Assembly: GCA_000333855.2 (NCBI GenBank)
Contig: CM007343.1
Location: 498,704-562,179 of the forward strand
Direction: 5' to 3'
Origin: Endotrypanum monterogeii
Taxonomy: Eukaryota; Euglenozoa; Kinetoplastea; Trypanosomatida; Trypanosomatidae
DNA length: 63,476 bases
The position numbers and the translations under genes are program-made. Under the pieces are notes generated by a model. The model was not told the origin of the DNA. It did not search any database and saw only the letters and a list, made by a program, of their open reading frames with translations. Numbering within the stretch: the first letter of the stretch is position 1; the number at the start of each line of letters is the position of its first letter. Below, piece after piece: positions 40,736 through 51,070 of the stretch.

Positions 40736-43159
40736 ATGATGAACAGCTCGTCTCTTTGCCTGGGCGTGACACGACTTGGACTTTGGCGGGCACAGGCATC
40801 TCTCACTCTCTGTGTACTGCACCGTCGCGCGCGTGTTGATGGGTGCGGTTCACTGCTCTGCAGGAGAAGCATTGACGTGCACCGCAGTAGTGATTCCACT
40901 ACCGAGGCTCGACGGTTTGTCAATGAGCGACCATTTCAGGATCTCCCCGAGGATGTTTCCCAGGGGGAGGCGTATGCCATGGCGAGGGATGCGTTGCTGC
41001 AGTTCAACATTATGCTTCGCCGCGGCATCGAGCCCGATGTACTCATGTATACGTCCCTCATCTCCACCATGGGTCGGGCTGGCCTGGAGTGGCAAGCGTA
41101 CAAGCTTTTCTCGCGCATGATCGAGCAGAATATTCAGCCCCTCCCCGAGACGTACGTGGCGTTGCGCGACGCTACCTCGACACAGCGCCAAGCTCTGCGA
41201 GAGAAAATTCAGACGAAAATAGAGGAAGCGATAGAGGTTTTCCCGGAGGAGCTGGCTGAAAAGGAGCGGGAGCGGCAGAGGGACGAGGACCGACGCTGTA
41301 TTGCTAAGTTCAACGAGTACATACGAGGGGTGCTTCCCGCCACAACTTCCAGCGCGCCGGTGTCAGCGTCGCCCCTGGCTGCTGCGAGCGCCACAGTCGA
41401 TAATGGCAAGTCAGCGCCTGGTGATTCAACAAATGCTAGCTCGAGCACATCTGAAACAGGTAAATTTTTATCCGGCGATCCAATCCCCGTAATGCATATT
41501 CGAAACCCCACCGATGCGTGGAACACGACACAGTTAGCGCAAGATGTGCGCAACCGTGCGCAGTCCACAGCAGAAGGTAGCACTGCCGCTGAGCTGCGTG
41601 TTTTACTAGAGCGCATGCATGAGGAGGAACTGCGCATCTACCTGTCCGCTCAGCGCCAGCTGCGCCACGGTACGAAAGAGCAGCTTATCGATCGTGTCCT
41701 GAAAACAGTGAGTGCAGCCTCCATTCATGCCATGCTCCACCGTCGATCGCACTACTTCCGCTCAGTGGAGAGTGTCCTCGCCGCCGACCTGCGGCAGCTC
41801 AACATGTCAGCATCCACAGATGACAAAGAAATATCAACTGAAGATGCCGCTGCCCGGCTCACTGATACGAAGGACCGAACTCTCGGTAACGCCGCGGATG
41901 CTTTGGAACCAGAGGTTCTGTACGCGCCATGGGGTATCCTACGAAAGCCGCAGCGGCGCCGCAGCGAGCCGGCGGCTCCTCGCAACGCCGAGCGGCTGGA
42001 GCGTGTTCGCTTGTCGGAGCCAGAGTTGTCTCTGATTCGCAGCAAGGCAGAGACGAATGATCTGGACGAGCTACCAGAGTCCCTGCTGCGGCGCTATGCC
42101 TACCACTTTCACCTGCACTGGCGCCGCAGGGAAGGTGCGGCGTCAATACTAGAAGCAGTGCAGTGGCACGTGACAACTTATATTGGGGGTGCGCTGCGGA
42201 ATGTAGGCCTAGGACCAGACTCGGGCGAGGTGCTTCTGTCTCCGGCACCTACACCGCCGATTCGGCTTCAGAAAGAGGCAGAGGGAATGCAAAAGACGCT
42301 CGACAACTTTGAGGTTTTTCGCTTGATTGCGCAGCGCACAAATAATTTGCAAGTGGTTGATAGCAAGGAGATCAACCGTCACCTGCAGCACGTTCGCCGG
42401 GAAGCCATGCGGCGCGAGCGAAAGACAGAGGGCGCGCTTCGGCGCGAGCGTCACGTCATGGCGGCGGCTGGGCTCGCTGCATCCGCCAAATCTTTCACTT
42501 CATCCTCAGCGGGGGATAGCGGGGAGACGCAGGTTCTCGGTCTCTCGGCGGGGTCACCTCTCGAGGCCGACAGCCAAAAAGTGATGGAAGAATCTACGTC
42601 CTCGATTTCTCCGGGACTGGTAGAGTTGAGGAGTCCTGGAGGCGGTGGGGAGGCAACTGCCGATGGAGAGGACGGGGCTACCGCGAGCGAGCTTCCGCCG
42701 TGGGCCTTATTTGAGGAGGAGGATGAGTTTAACTTGTCCTCCGGACACTTTGGTGATCCGGAGGTGGGCCGATTCCAGGAGCTGAGTGACTCGAAGATCC
42801 AGCTGATGCCTTCCCGTGTTGCGCAGGCGCAGTGGTCTGTGGACCGTCAACTTCTCCCCACTTCTCTCAAGGACGTTGTGCAGGAGGCTGAACTGGAGCA
42901 GCAGCGGAGGCACGAGGCTGTCGAGAAGGAGTATGAGCGTCGCCTGAAGTACGCCAAGTACCGCAGGTGGGACAGCATGATCTCAAGAGCGCAGCAGAAG
43001 AGGCGAAAACATGCGGAGGACGACGCAGGAGAGGGAAAGGCGTCTGATGTGCTGAAGCCCCTGCCACCCAAGAAACGCCTCGCACAACTGTTACGCAAGG
43101 GTCGAGATAGGCAAAAGGTGTCTGCAGAGATGAAGGCCAAGTACAACCGCGGCTTGTGA
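40736..43159 (+). CDS. PPR protein with SAP-like motif, mitochondrial RNA-binding
   Basis: 807 residues from ATG 40736 (ATG-ATG). The frame reaches 40598 but only from a non-ATG codon. The first 50 residues are basic and rich in Leu/Arg/Ser, fitting mitochondrial import. Residues 80-145 contain pentatricopeptide repeats: GIEPDVLMYTSLISTMGRAG and WQAYKLFSRMIEQNIQPL form one clear 35-residue unit, with partial units on both sides. At about 305-345 ELRVLLERM and QLRHGTKEQLIDRVL resemble a SAP nucleic-acid-binding motif (L then GTKxELIxRL). The rest is long, charged and partly disordered, ending in a Lys/Arg-rich tail (PPKKRLAQLLRKGRD). Kinetoplastid PPR proteins act in mitoribosomes and mitochondrial mRNA processing; which of these applies cannot be told. 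Confidence 0.75.
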   Translation: MMNSSSLCLGVTRLGLWRAQASLTLCVLHRRARVDGCGSLLCRRSIDVHRSSDSTTEARRFVNERPFQDLPEDVSQGEAYAMARDALLQFNIMLRRGIEPDVLMYTSLISTMGRAGLEWQAYKLFSRMIEQNIQPLPETYVALRDATSTQRQALREKIQTKIEEAIEVFPEELAEKERERQRDEDRRCIAKFNEYIRGVLPATTSSAPVSASPLAAASATVDNGKSAPGDSTNASSSTSETGKFLSGDPIPVMHIRNPTDAWNTTQLAQDVRNRAQSTAEGSTAAELRVLLERMHEEELRIYLSAQRQLRHGTKEQLIDRVLKTVSAASIHAMLHRRSHYFRSVESVLAADLRQLNMSASTDDKEISTEDAAARLTDTKDRTLGNAADALEPEVLYAPWGILRKPQRRRSEPAAPRNAERLERVRLSEPELSLIRSKAETNDLDELPESLLRRYAYHFHLHWRRREGAASILEAVQWHVTTYIGGALRNVGLGPDSGEVLLSPAPTPPIRLQKEAEGMQKTLDNFEVFRLIAQRTNNLQVVDSKEINRHLQHVRREAMRRERKTEGALRRERHVMAAAGLAASAKSFTSSSAGDSGETQVLGLSAGSPLEADSQKVMEESTSSISPGLVELRSPGGGGEATADGEDGATASELPPWALFEEEDEFNLSSGHFGDPEVGRFQELSDSKIQLMPSRVAQAQWSVDRQLLPTSLKDVVQEAELEQQRRHEAVEKEYERRLKYAKYRRWDSMISRAQQKRRKHAEDDAGEGKASDVLKPLPPKKRLAQLLRKGRDRQKVSAEMKAKYNRGL

Positions 43160-44438
43160 ATCAACCCGAGTCATCTTCTCCCACCCTACTGCTCCCCCCC
43201 CCCCCCCAAAAAAAAAAAAACGAAAGCGGACAATGCTTTTTGAATATTTTTTTGGGTGTCCATCTATGTTATCATCGCCATCACTGTCCCTGTTGTCTGA
43301 GAAGGGGGACGGAGTTCCGCCGTACGGTGGATGCTCCTCGTTGTATTCTCTCTTCGGTGGCTACATTTTTTTTTCTCACTGTTTTTTTTTTCTTCACAGA
43401 CTTACGGAGTGGGGTGGGGTTGGGCGGGGTGGGTTGATAAAAGCTACAGGTCCCTGGGAGAGGGGGGGGGGGGCGAGTATTTATGGAATAAGTGGACGTG
43501 TGGTGTGTTTCGTTGTCTGCGGTCGTTGGTAGTGATGCACTGCTTTATCAGAACAGGCTAGGCTCTTCTCCGCTCTTTTGTCATACGTGGACTCGTATAT
43601 GATGCTTCGTGTCCCATGCGTTTGTGCTTATGAGGGATCGTCAGATAGATGACCGCATGTATGGTGTGGCCACGTTGAGTGATTTTGTATGGGTGATCCC
43701 GACAGCACGGTGCTGCTCACATGCTTTTTTTTTTTCTCAACTGCCTTCCTCCTCACCCACCTACAAGCACACTTCTTTTTTTTTTTTCATGAGTAGTTAA
43801 TTTTCGCAAGCTGCTGAAGTCAACGCGTCGCGCTTCACCTTTTTCGTCACATATTAAGATGCCCACTGAAGGATTCTGTGGAATAGGAGTTAGCTTCCCC
43901 CTCGTCCTTTCTCGCGTAACCCACCTACATGCACTCGTGAAGGTAGCGATACACATAGGCGAGTGATGTTTACGAGAGTGTTTCTCTGACATGAAAAAAA
44001 CAATTTCTCCTCGCTGCTTCCCTCAATGTCTTTCTCCACGTGTCACCTCCTTCCTCTGCCCTCGTGGCCGGGGGTGTAAGGGTTCTGTGCGTGGAGGATC
44101 GTTGCATCATGCCACGCTGACTCGATGGTGCCGTATCATAGTCCCTCCTCTTCCCACCTTCGTGAATACTTTTTGCTCTCGGTGCATCTCCGCTACGGTT
44201 TATTGCGTTTCGCAGCACAGGACAGAGCTTTCTTCCTCCTCACGCCTTTTCAGTGTCCTGTGCGTGTCTGTACTGCGTGCCGGAGGCACGCCAGACCGAA
44301 AGTGCTCATCACCGCAACAGCATCATCATCATCTGCGACCATCGTTTTCTTTTTTTGTTTCGAGGCCACCTCCAACGTAGTCGGGCGTGCGAGCTCAGTG
44401 TGTCGGTGACTACCCTTGTACTTCCATTTCTTCCTCTC

Positions 44439-44448
44439 CACACACACA

Positions 44449-44483
<35 letters not shown>
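44439..44483. repeat. CA microsatellite
   Basis: Nearly uninterrupted CA repeat, 240 bp before the RPGRIP1L-like gene. Confidence 0.95.
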
Positions 44484-44487
<4 letters not shown>

Positions 44488-44641
44488 GCCTATAGGTGTT
44501 TTTTTTCGGTGCTACCGCTACCCTCCTTGATCTCGAGTACTGTCTGCACGTTGCCTGCTATTCTCCCTTCCCCTCTCTTCACACACAAACGTCTTCGACT
44601 CATTTCTGGTGGTTTAGAGACATTTTTATTTCCAGGAGAAT

Positions 44642-44662
44642 ATTTTTTTTCTGCCTTTATAG
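44642..44662 (+). promoter_or_regulatory. Putative spliced-leader acceptor of the RPGRIP1L-like gene
   Basis: A T-run and CTGCCTTTATAG, AG at 44661-44662, 62 nt before ATG 44725. An alternative AG is at 44634-44635. Confidence 0.5.
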
Positions 44663-44724
44663 ACTAGAATCATTCACACCTCTTCTATATCGCCACAAAG
44701 ACACCAGATAAAGCGTACTGTGTC

Positions 44725-47700
44725 ATGGCTTCGAAGACTGCGGTCGCAAGATCTGCACGACCACCTGGCACGGACTGGCAAGACTCCTACTTTACTCTTG
44801 AGGAGCGCTACCGGCAGCTACAGAAGCGGTACAATGATCAGGAGAAAGAACTGAAGTTAGTCAAGGTCTCGCGAAGAAAGGAGGAGGCGCCACCAGCCGG
44901 CCCATCCTTGTCTTCTCTCTCTGCGCGGCGTTTGTCCAAGTCTGGCCTTCACGGTGAGCTCCGTTACGCGCGAGATTCGCAGCGCAGTGTAGGTGCCCTC
45001 AAGCCGCGTTCATCATTTGTACGCAGTGGCCACATAGGCGGCGCAGCTGGTAACGGTTCGCCTGGATTCGAGGCACTGCCGAATGAATGGGTGGACCACC
45101 ATGTCAGCAGGGGCAACTCGATTAGTGGTATCCAACAATTGCCATCGCCACCCTCGCACGCTGCTCCATGCATCGATCCTTCAACCTCGCCTGACCAGCG
45201 GGTGTCACAGCAACGACTTCATGTCCCAGATGAGTACATTGCGGTGCCTTCTGCAGCCTCTCCACAGGCTGCTCGAATGGCCGCTATCACCGAGGCAAGC
45301 GCGTGGGGCGAGGCAGGTGCACTGCCTGATCCTGCCATGGTGTGGGGCACCGACGGCCATCACAGCATGCAGAATTATGTGGTAGCTAGCGCTCTTTATC
45401 ACGCCAACGAAGAGCTTCGCCGAAAGCTCAATGAGTCATCGACATTGCTGCAGACCCTCCAGCAGGAGCTAGCGAGTAGCCGGGAGCAGCACATGGCGAT
45501 GCAGCTCCGACTGGAGAATGTTTCTGCGCAACTTCACCAACTCGTGCGTGAGCGCGATTTGTCCACGCAGAAGTACACCAATGCGAGTCACACCATAGAG
45601 GACCTCGAGCGCACCCTGCGGGACCGCATTCAGGGGGAGGAGAAGGTGCGGTTTTCGCTGGAAAGTCAAATAACAGAGTTGCGAAGTCGTCTCGTTGTGG
45701 GGGCGGACAGCAACGACCTGCTGCAAAAAGACGTACGCAGCCTGCTCTCCGAAACACGGGACCGAGCGGCGGAGGTGATGAAGCTTCGATCCAACCTGGC
45801 GCTTGCCGAGTCTGCCCTGTCGTCGCAGAAGCACGTGAATGAGAACATGCTGGTGGAGCTGAGAAGTCTCAATAGTCAGCTGGTAGAAGAGCGCAAGAGG
45901 CTCATCACAGTGACTCGCGAAGCGCAGCTTGCCTCTCTCGCCGGGACGCGGGTGGAGGACCTCGAGAGGCAACTGCAGCGTGTGCAAGATGAGCGCAACG
46001 ACATTGAGCGGGAACACGTGACGCTCATGTCAGAGTTTGTGCACGTGACCGAGAATGCTCTGCGACACGCCCGCGACGAAGTTGAGAGGGACGTAGCGGA
46101 TTGGAAGGCCGCCGCCTCACACTGGGAGCAGGTGTCTCAGTTGCTCTATAAAGACATCGCAGACCGTACACAGCAACACCTGCAGTGTCGTTTCGAGTGT
46201 GAGGAGGCGCAGGGGCAGCGCGACGCGGCGGAGCTGCATGTGCGCTCATTAAAAACTGAAGTTGCTCTTCTCACTGCTAAGCTTGATGTGGTGTGGCCTA
46301 CTCACGGGATGGACGCAAAGGGCTTGTCCGCGGAAGAAATTCTCAACGTCTTTGGCCGCAAGGATCGCGCTGGTATTTACCTATTCGATGACCGCCGCCG
46401 CCGCCGATCTGCTGCACTTCGTCGCGGTGGAGCTGGTGACGACAGGGTGACGGATCCGTCCGTCGCAGGGGCGGCAACCGCGGCCGCCGAGGAGGGTGAT
46501 GTGGGTGGCGAGGAGGATTATGGCTTTGATCTGACAGCGCATTTGCTGGGCGATCTTCCGGCTGACCCGACAACTGTCGCCTGCCAGCTGCAGGAGCTGC
46601 ACGAGGTGAACGCGACGCTACTTTCCGAGGTACAACAGCTGCGGATCACAAACGACCTGCTGCAGGACCGACTGAATGGGCTTACGGGGAGGCAGAAAGA
46701 GGAGCAGGCCCGCGTGAATGCGGCAGAGGCCTCGCTACAGCAGCGGGAGCGAGTGGGGCACCAGCTGCTGGAGAAACAGATGGACCGCGTGGCGTTCCTT
46801 GAGTCTCAGGTGAGGTCTTTACGCGGCTATCACGTCCCCGTAGATGCCCCCATTGGTGAAGTCGGTGAGAATGAGAACATTTTCGAGCTATTTCTGGGCC
46901 AGCTTGTTGCTGCTGAGGCACCGGAGGGGGTGGAGGTTCCCGACATGTTCGCCACCGTGTTCTGCTCTGCTGACTTCTTAGTGCATGAGACCATCACCAC
47001 GGGCTGCGTGCGTGGTTTCAACGGCTTCTTCGACGTCACTGCGTCTTTTTGCGTTTCAATGGACGCGTTGCTCCTCTACTACCTACACACCCGCCAGCTT
47101 CTCATTCAGTTGCATCGTGTTCGTGATGCGGACGAGGCAGCCGCAATGACGGCCGCCGCGACAATTAATACACGTGTTGAGGAGAAGAGATACTCAGAGG
47201 ACACCGCTGTGGAGGCGGGTACGATGAACAGTGGACACAGGGGTAGCTCCGCCGACAGTATGCACCCAAGCCTCCGAGTAGCAGAGCACATGTTCGAGAC
47301 AATCGCAGAGGGTGAGGCAAGTCTGGCTGATATTGTTTTGCACGACGACTGTCGCCATGCCCTCCGCCCGACATTGAAGGGTCATGTACGCCTGGTCACG
47401 CCTGCTGGGCGTCACCTGGCCTCGGTGGAGTTTCGACTCACGGCGCGGCGCCCCTACTCAGACGAATTTGTGCGTCTCGTGGAGAAGGCGGCACCGGGTG
47501 TCACCGATGCGAGCGCTACTGCTGCTGGCAGCAACACAGAAAGAGTCGACCAGCATGATGTATCGTCGCACCTACTCGATTGGATGCGAACTACCGCTGA
47601 GACATTACAAGACTCGGCGGGGCATCGGCTACAAGAATCAGGTCAGGACACCACCCCGACCCCGCGCCGCGGGCGTAGCGCTGCGAGGACGACGCCGATT

Positions 47701-48777
47701 AAGTCACAACTTCGGGCTCGGCACAGTCAGGTGCAGCTAGTGCCAGTCACATCTGCTGAGGTGGACACGTCGTCGACGACCTCGTCGTATGTTACCAAAC
47801 AGCGCTCACGTCCGGTAGGCCCTCCTGGTGCAGTGGTGGTACATCTTCCGGCACCTTCGCCGCCGCCGCTGCAGCGTCGTAAGAGTCCGGCCCCGAGAGA
47901 TATGAGGGCACTGAAAGACTTGTCGGCATCACGTGGCAGAGGTGGCGGCTCGCCCTTGAGCAGTCGTGTCGACTGCGACTCCGTTACCGAGCGGACCCCC
48001 GCTTCTACCTCTTTCATGCACGTTGATCGCTCACTGCTATCGACGCGGCGGGTGGCCGGCGGGAACGACGGTGAGGTATTGGGACTGACTGGAGAAGTCA
48101 TTCAGTGCCTTTGGGTTGATGTGGAGAGATTGGAGCTACCGGCGGACCTGCCACCGCCTATTCCGCGGCTGTCCTGCTACTTTCGGGTGGAGGCTGCCGA
48201 CAGGGAGGTGTGGCTGGCAGCCCCACCGACACCGCGCTACACTTGGGCGTATACTCTTGACATGCCCGGCAGCGGAGCCGGTCAGTTCGGTGTGTCGCTG
48301 CCGCTGTACTCCGTCACGCAGCTCGCTTCGATTCTGCGCGAGCCGCTTATCGTGTTTTTGCTGGATGCCGATGCCATGGAGTCCAAGCGCGTCGCTGCCT
48401 CTACTGATCCCTGCGTGTGGGCCATGGTGGTGTGTGAGTGGGTGCAGGCGGTGCAGTCTCCTGACGAGCCGCAGTCCTTCGCCTTACCACTTTTGCGGCG
48501 TGATCAGTCTGTGGTACAGGGAGCGGTCCTGCGGCTCTCCCTGACCGCCACCACAAAGGAGCGGGGCTCTATTCCACCGCAGGCGTCGGCGCTGTTTTCG
48601 CAGGCGGACGCCAGGGGTGTGAACACTAGCAGCTTTCCCCTTGTGCCTCCGCCGCCCATTTCGTCTCTACCGTCGCCCGTACTACAGGAGCCTTCGTTGG
48701 CGCAGAGGGACCTCTCCATGGAGGAGGAGTTGCTGAGGCTCGAATATGATCATCGCACCGGGCAGTCATTAATGTGA
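44725..48777 (+). CDS. RPGRIP1L-like C2-domain protein of the ciliary transition zone
   Basis: 1350 residues from ATG 44725. Residues 16-50 are a short coiled coil (DSYFTLEERYRQLQKRYNDQ), then a disordered stretch, then a long coiled coil at about 222-530 and again at 625-700. Residues 705-910 hold a C2 domain of RPGRIP1 type: MFATVFCSADFLVHETITTG, VRGFNGFFDVTASFCVSMD, LLYYLHTRQLLIQLHRVR, and after a charged insert of about 85 residues LKGHVRLVTPAGRHLASVEF. Animal RPGRIP1L has FxxYDFExxxTxxVxGxxPxYNFTSQY and LxxYIQ in the same order. A second C2-like domain lies at about 1124-1272, where RPGRIP1L has its RPGR-interacting domain. RPGRIP1L is a gatekeeper scaffold at the base of cilia; the same place at the flagellum base is inferred here. 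Pro/Ser-rich, disordered stretches lie at 980-1100 and at the C-terminus. Confidence 0.72.
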   Translation: MASKTAVARSARPPGTDWQDSYFTLEERYRQLQKRYNDQEKELKLVKVSRRKEEAPPAGPSLSSLSARRLSKSGLHGELRYARDSQRSVGALKPRSSFVRSGHIGGAAGNGSPGFEALPNEWVDHHVSRGNSISGIQQLPSPPSHAAPCIDPSTSPDQRVSQQRLHVPDEYIAVPSAASPQAARMAAITEASAWGEAGALPDPAMVWGTDGHHSMQNYVVASALYHANEELRRKLNESSTLLQTLQQELASSREQHMAMQLRLENVSAQLHQLVRERDLSTQKYTNASHTIEDLERTLRDRIQGEEKVRFSLESQITELRSRLVVGADSNDLLQKDVRSLLSETRDRAAEVMKLRSNLALAESALSSQKHVNENMLVELRSLNSQLVEERKRLITVTREAQLASLAGTRVEDLERQLQRVQDERNDIEREHVTLMSEFVHVTENALRHARDEVERDVADWKAAASHWEQVSQLLYKDIADRTQQHLQCRFECEEAQGQRDAAELHVRSLKTEVALLTAKLDVVWPTHGMDAKGLSAEEILNVFGRKDRAGIYLFDDRRRRRSAALRRGGAGDDRVTDPSVAGAATAAAEEGDVGGEEDYGFDLTAHLLGDLPADPTTVACQLQELHEVNATLLSEVQQLRITNDLLQDRLNGLTGRQKEEQARVNAAEASLQQRERVGHQLLEKQMDRVAFLESQVRSLRGYHVPVDAPIGEVGENENIFELFLGQLVAAEAPEGVEVPDMFATVFCSADFLVHETITTGCVRGFNGFFDVTASFCVSMDALLLYYLHTRQLLIQLHRVRDADEAAAMTAAATINTRVEEKRYSEDTAVEAGTMNSGHRGSSADSMHPSLRVAEHMFETIAEGEASLADIVLHDDCRHALRPTLKGHVRLVTPAGRHLASVEFRLTARRPYSDEFVRLVEKAAPGVTDASATAAGSNTERVDQHDVSSHLLDWMRTTAETLQDSAGHRLQESGQDTTPTPRRGRSAARTTPIKSQLRARHSQVQLVPVTSAEVDTSSTTSSYVTKQRSRPVGPPGAVVVHLPAPSPPPLQRRKSPAPRDMRALKDLSASRGRGGGSPLSSRVDCDSVTERTPASTSFMHVDRSLLSTRRVAGGNDGEVLGLTGEVIQCLWVDVERLELPADLPPPIPRLSCYFRVEAADREVWLAAPPTPRYTWAYTLDMPGSGAGQFGVSLPLYSVTQLASILREPLIVFLLDADAMESKRVAASTDPCVWAMVVCEWVQAVQSPDEPQSFALPLLRRDQSVVQGAVLRLSLTATTKERGSIPPQASALFSQADARGVNTSSFPLVPPPPISSLPSPVLQEPSLAQRDLSMEEELLRLEYDHRTGQSLM

Positions 48778-49671
48778 AAAAAAAAGTAGGAGGGAACACT
48801 GACATCTTACTCCTGTCTGCCTCCTCGCCTCTCATTCTGTCCTTGAATCTGGGTCATCTCTGTGCCTGTATGCCGTGCCTCTTTTCTTTCTGTTTTATCG
48901 TTTGTCTACAATGTATCTCTGTCCTCCCCGTCTTCACCCTACTCATCACCTGGTGTCCCCCTCCTTGTCGGGGCCCATTATAGAGGGATGATCAGTGATG
49001 AGCAACTGCCGCAACAGCAGTTATACACCGCTTCACTGAATCCACTCACGCGCAACGAAGGCAGAAAAAAAAAAATGACTCATCTGTGGCATGGTATCAT
49101 CACATATCACAGACGCATTCTTTGGGGTGCTCATCAAAGCTTTGGTTTTCCTCGGTACCGCCCCCTTCCTGTCCCTGGGGTTGGGCACGGCGTATTCGTG
49201 CGTCTCTGTTTCGCATTCATCTCCTCCCCCTCCAAGACTCCCCTACGCGGTTTGGAGGATGGCTTCATCTTCACACACACACACACACACACGCACACTT
49301 TTGCACTCCATCGTGACTGCTGAACATGACAGTGGGCTGTGCTACTGGTGGAGGGCCGACATGTGCACCGATTTTCGCGCTTTGATTGCACTCATCCTGC
49401 TGCCGTTTGCTGATCGTTCTTCTCTCGTTTTGAATTTTGCAGGGTAAAGTAGTTACAGGCGTGAGGGCCCAACTTGATCGACCCGCACTTATACACACAC
49501 ACACACACACACATACACACATACACATACACACTTATCGGTGGTGGTGGTGCAGTATACCTGTGATTGCTTACCGCCAAGTTTGTGCACGGACACATAC
49601 AATACACGTGCACATATTACTCTTTGTTTCTCGATTCTTAGAAACTTCCCCCCCCCCACGACCTCCACACG

Positions 49672-49749
49672 TATATATATATATATATATATATATTTGA
49701 TGGTGTTTGATGTAGGGTAATATATATATAGATATATATATATATATAC
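49672..49749. repeat. Paired TA microsatellites
   Basis: Two TA tracts (49672-49697 and 49720-49749) separated by 22 bp, directly upstream of the splice acceptor of the next gene. Confidence 0.95.
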
Positions 49750-49763
49750 GTTTATGTATTATA

Positions 49764-49787
49764 GCTGCTGCTTGTTTGAATTTCTAG
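49764..49787 (+). promoter_or_regulatory. Spliced-leader acceptor of the 349-residue gene
   Basis: GCTGCTGCTTGTTTGAATTTCTAG, with AG at 49786-49787. The next ATG, at 49836, is the inferred start; in between the frame opens only at TTG. Confidence 0.55.
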
Positions 49788-49835
49788 TTGTTGCTGTTTA
49801 ACCGTGTTTTCTACAAGGGTGAGTTCTCGAGGAAA

Positions 49836-50885
49836 ATGAGGCCTCTCCGCATGAAGGGTCAAAAGGGTGCTAAAGTGTCTGCCGAAGATGAGACGTCGTC
49901 CAGATTGACTTTCTCCACCTCTCCCCTCGCGACTCGCAGTTCTGTCGCGCCTCTCGAGCCGTCGAGATCCGTTGCGAAGGGACCGGGTCGGTCATCGCAT
50001 CAGATGCAGGAAACTGAGGAGTTGTCTAACGCCGCGACATCGTCGCCTCCTACCACGGCGCTTTCTGCAGCGGCTCCTGCCACCGCTAAGGTGAGATTCT
50101 CATCGGAGCTCGATAGTGCGGCTATGGAGGGGTACTTGGAATACTTGACCCGCCCGCACACCAGCTGGTCGAGTGCCTCGCGGTATGTGGCGCAGCGCCA
50201 TAAGGTTATTGAGGAGCACCGTGGCTCTGTGTACGCCCGCTCCCTCGCTTGCTCGCGACGCTCATCGTTCGCGTCGACAGTCCAGAGCGAGGGCAGCTGC
50301 TTCGATGCGATGGAGACAAGCATGAATTCTTCTGTCGCTTCCGCACCGGCTGGATTCCCGCGTACGTCGTCAAACGGAAGTAAGACGTCAACAGGGATAC
50401 TACGTAAGGGGCGGCTTGGGGAAGTGAAGCCGCCTCTATCGTCCTCTGAGGCTGCCGAGCCACTGTCCATTGCGGCGCGCTCCTCGTCTGTGGTTAGCAG
50501 TAGCCATGGCACAAGCCTCACAAGCTGCGCTTCCAGAGGAACTGAGCACCGATCCTCGTCGATCAAGGGACGTTTGTCACGTGGCACAGCTAGAGCAGGG
50601 CCACTGCGACCACTCAATACATCGTCGACTGCTAAGAGATCCCCTGACCTGGACAAAGGCGGGCTCACCATTGGCGGCACACAGCTGCAGAGTAGCAGCG
50701 CCAGCCTGTTCCTGGTTAACGCTCAGGGCTCGGCTGTGACTGGCCGGACAGCAGCCCGTGCCTGTGGCAACATATTGCGTCCCATAGCAACGCAAGAAGA
50801 TGTTAAGAGTGTTACAGACCCTAGGAGGCCTGGGGACCTTCGTGCCGTTGTTCCACCTCCTCAACCAAAGCAGCGACTGATGTAG
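49836..50885 (+). CDS. Ser-rich protein of unknown function
   Basis: 349 residues from ATG 49836. The protein is Ser/Ala/Thr/Arg-rich and mostly disordered, with a basic first 15 residues. One part looks folded and may be the conserved core: about 95-140, containing EGYLEYLTRPHTSWSSA and SRYVAQRHKVIEEHRGSVY. No known domain, membrane helix or coiled coil is seen. It sits between the RPGRIP1L-like and Rictor genes, which gives no functional hint because the clusters are not operons. I do not recognise it. Confidence 0.7.
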   Translation: MRPLRMKGQKGAKVSAEDETSSRLTFSTSPLATRSSVAPLEPSRSVAKGPGRSSHQMQETEELSNAATSSPPTTALSAAAPATAKVRFSSELDSAAMEGYLEYLTRPHTSWSSASRYVAQRHKVIEEHRGSVYARSLACSRRSSFASTVQSEGSCFDAMETSMNSSVASAPAGFPRTSSNGSKTSTGILRKGRLGEVKPPLSSSEAAEPLSIAARSSSVVSSSHGTSLTSCASRGTEHRSSSIKGRLSRGTARAGPLRPLNTSSTAKRSPDLDKGGLTIGGTQLQSSSASLFLVNAQGSAVTGRTAARACGNILRPIATQEDVKSVTDPRRPGDLRAVVPPPQPKQRLM

Positions 50886-51036
50886 ATGACTGAGGTGGTG
50901 ATGGAGGGGGGGGGGTAGTTCGGTACCCTGCATGATTTTCTCTACGATACAGCGTTGTGTCTTTGGATGTACCCTGGGAAACGGGGTCCCCCGCTCCTTC
51001 CCCGTTTTCAAGCCCTGTCCTCCCATTTCTCTCGGC

Positions 51037-51041
<5 letters not shown>

Positions 51042-51070
<29 letters not shown>
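51042..51070. repeat. TA microsatellite
   Basis: Perfect TA tract followed by a short GT repeat. Confidence 0.95.

Larger units (their letters stand above)
43160..44724. other. 1.6 kb spacer with homopolymers and a CA tract
   Basis: Holds C13 then A12 at 43195-43220, T runs (43368-43391, 43729-43736, 43778-43788), G12 at about 43462 and a CA microsatellite at 44439-44483. No gene supported. Confidence 0.6.
48778..49835. other. Spacer with CA and TA microsatellites
   Basis: CA tracts at 49272-49298 and 49493-49534, TA tracts at 49672-49697 and 49720-49749. The distal TA tract lies about 40 bp before the next splice acceptor. No gene seen. Confidence 0.65.
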
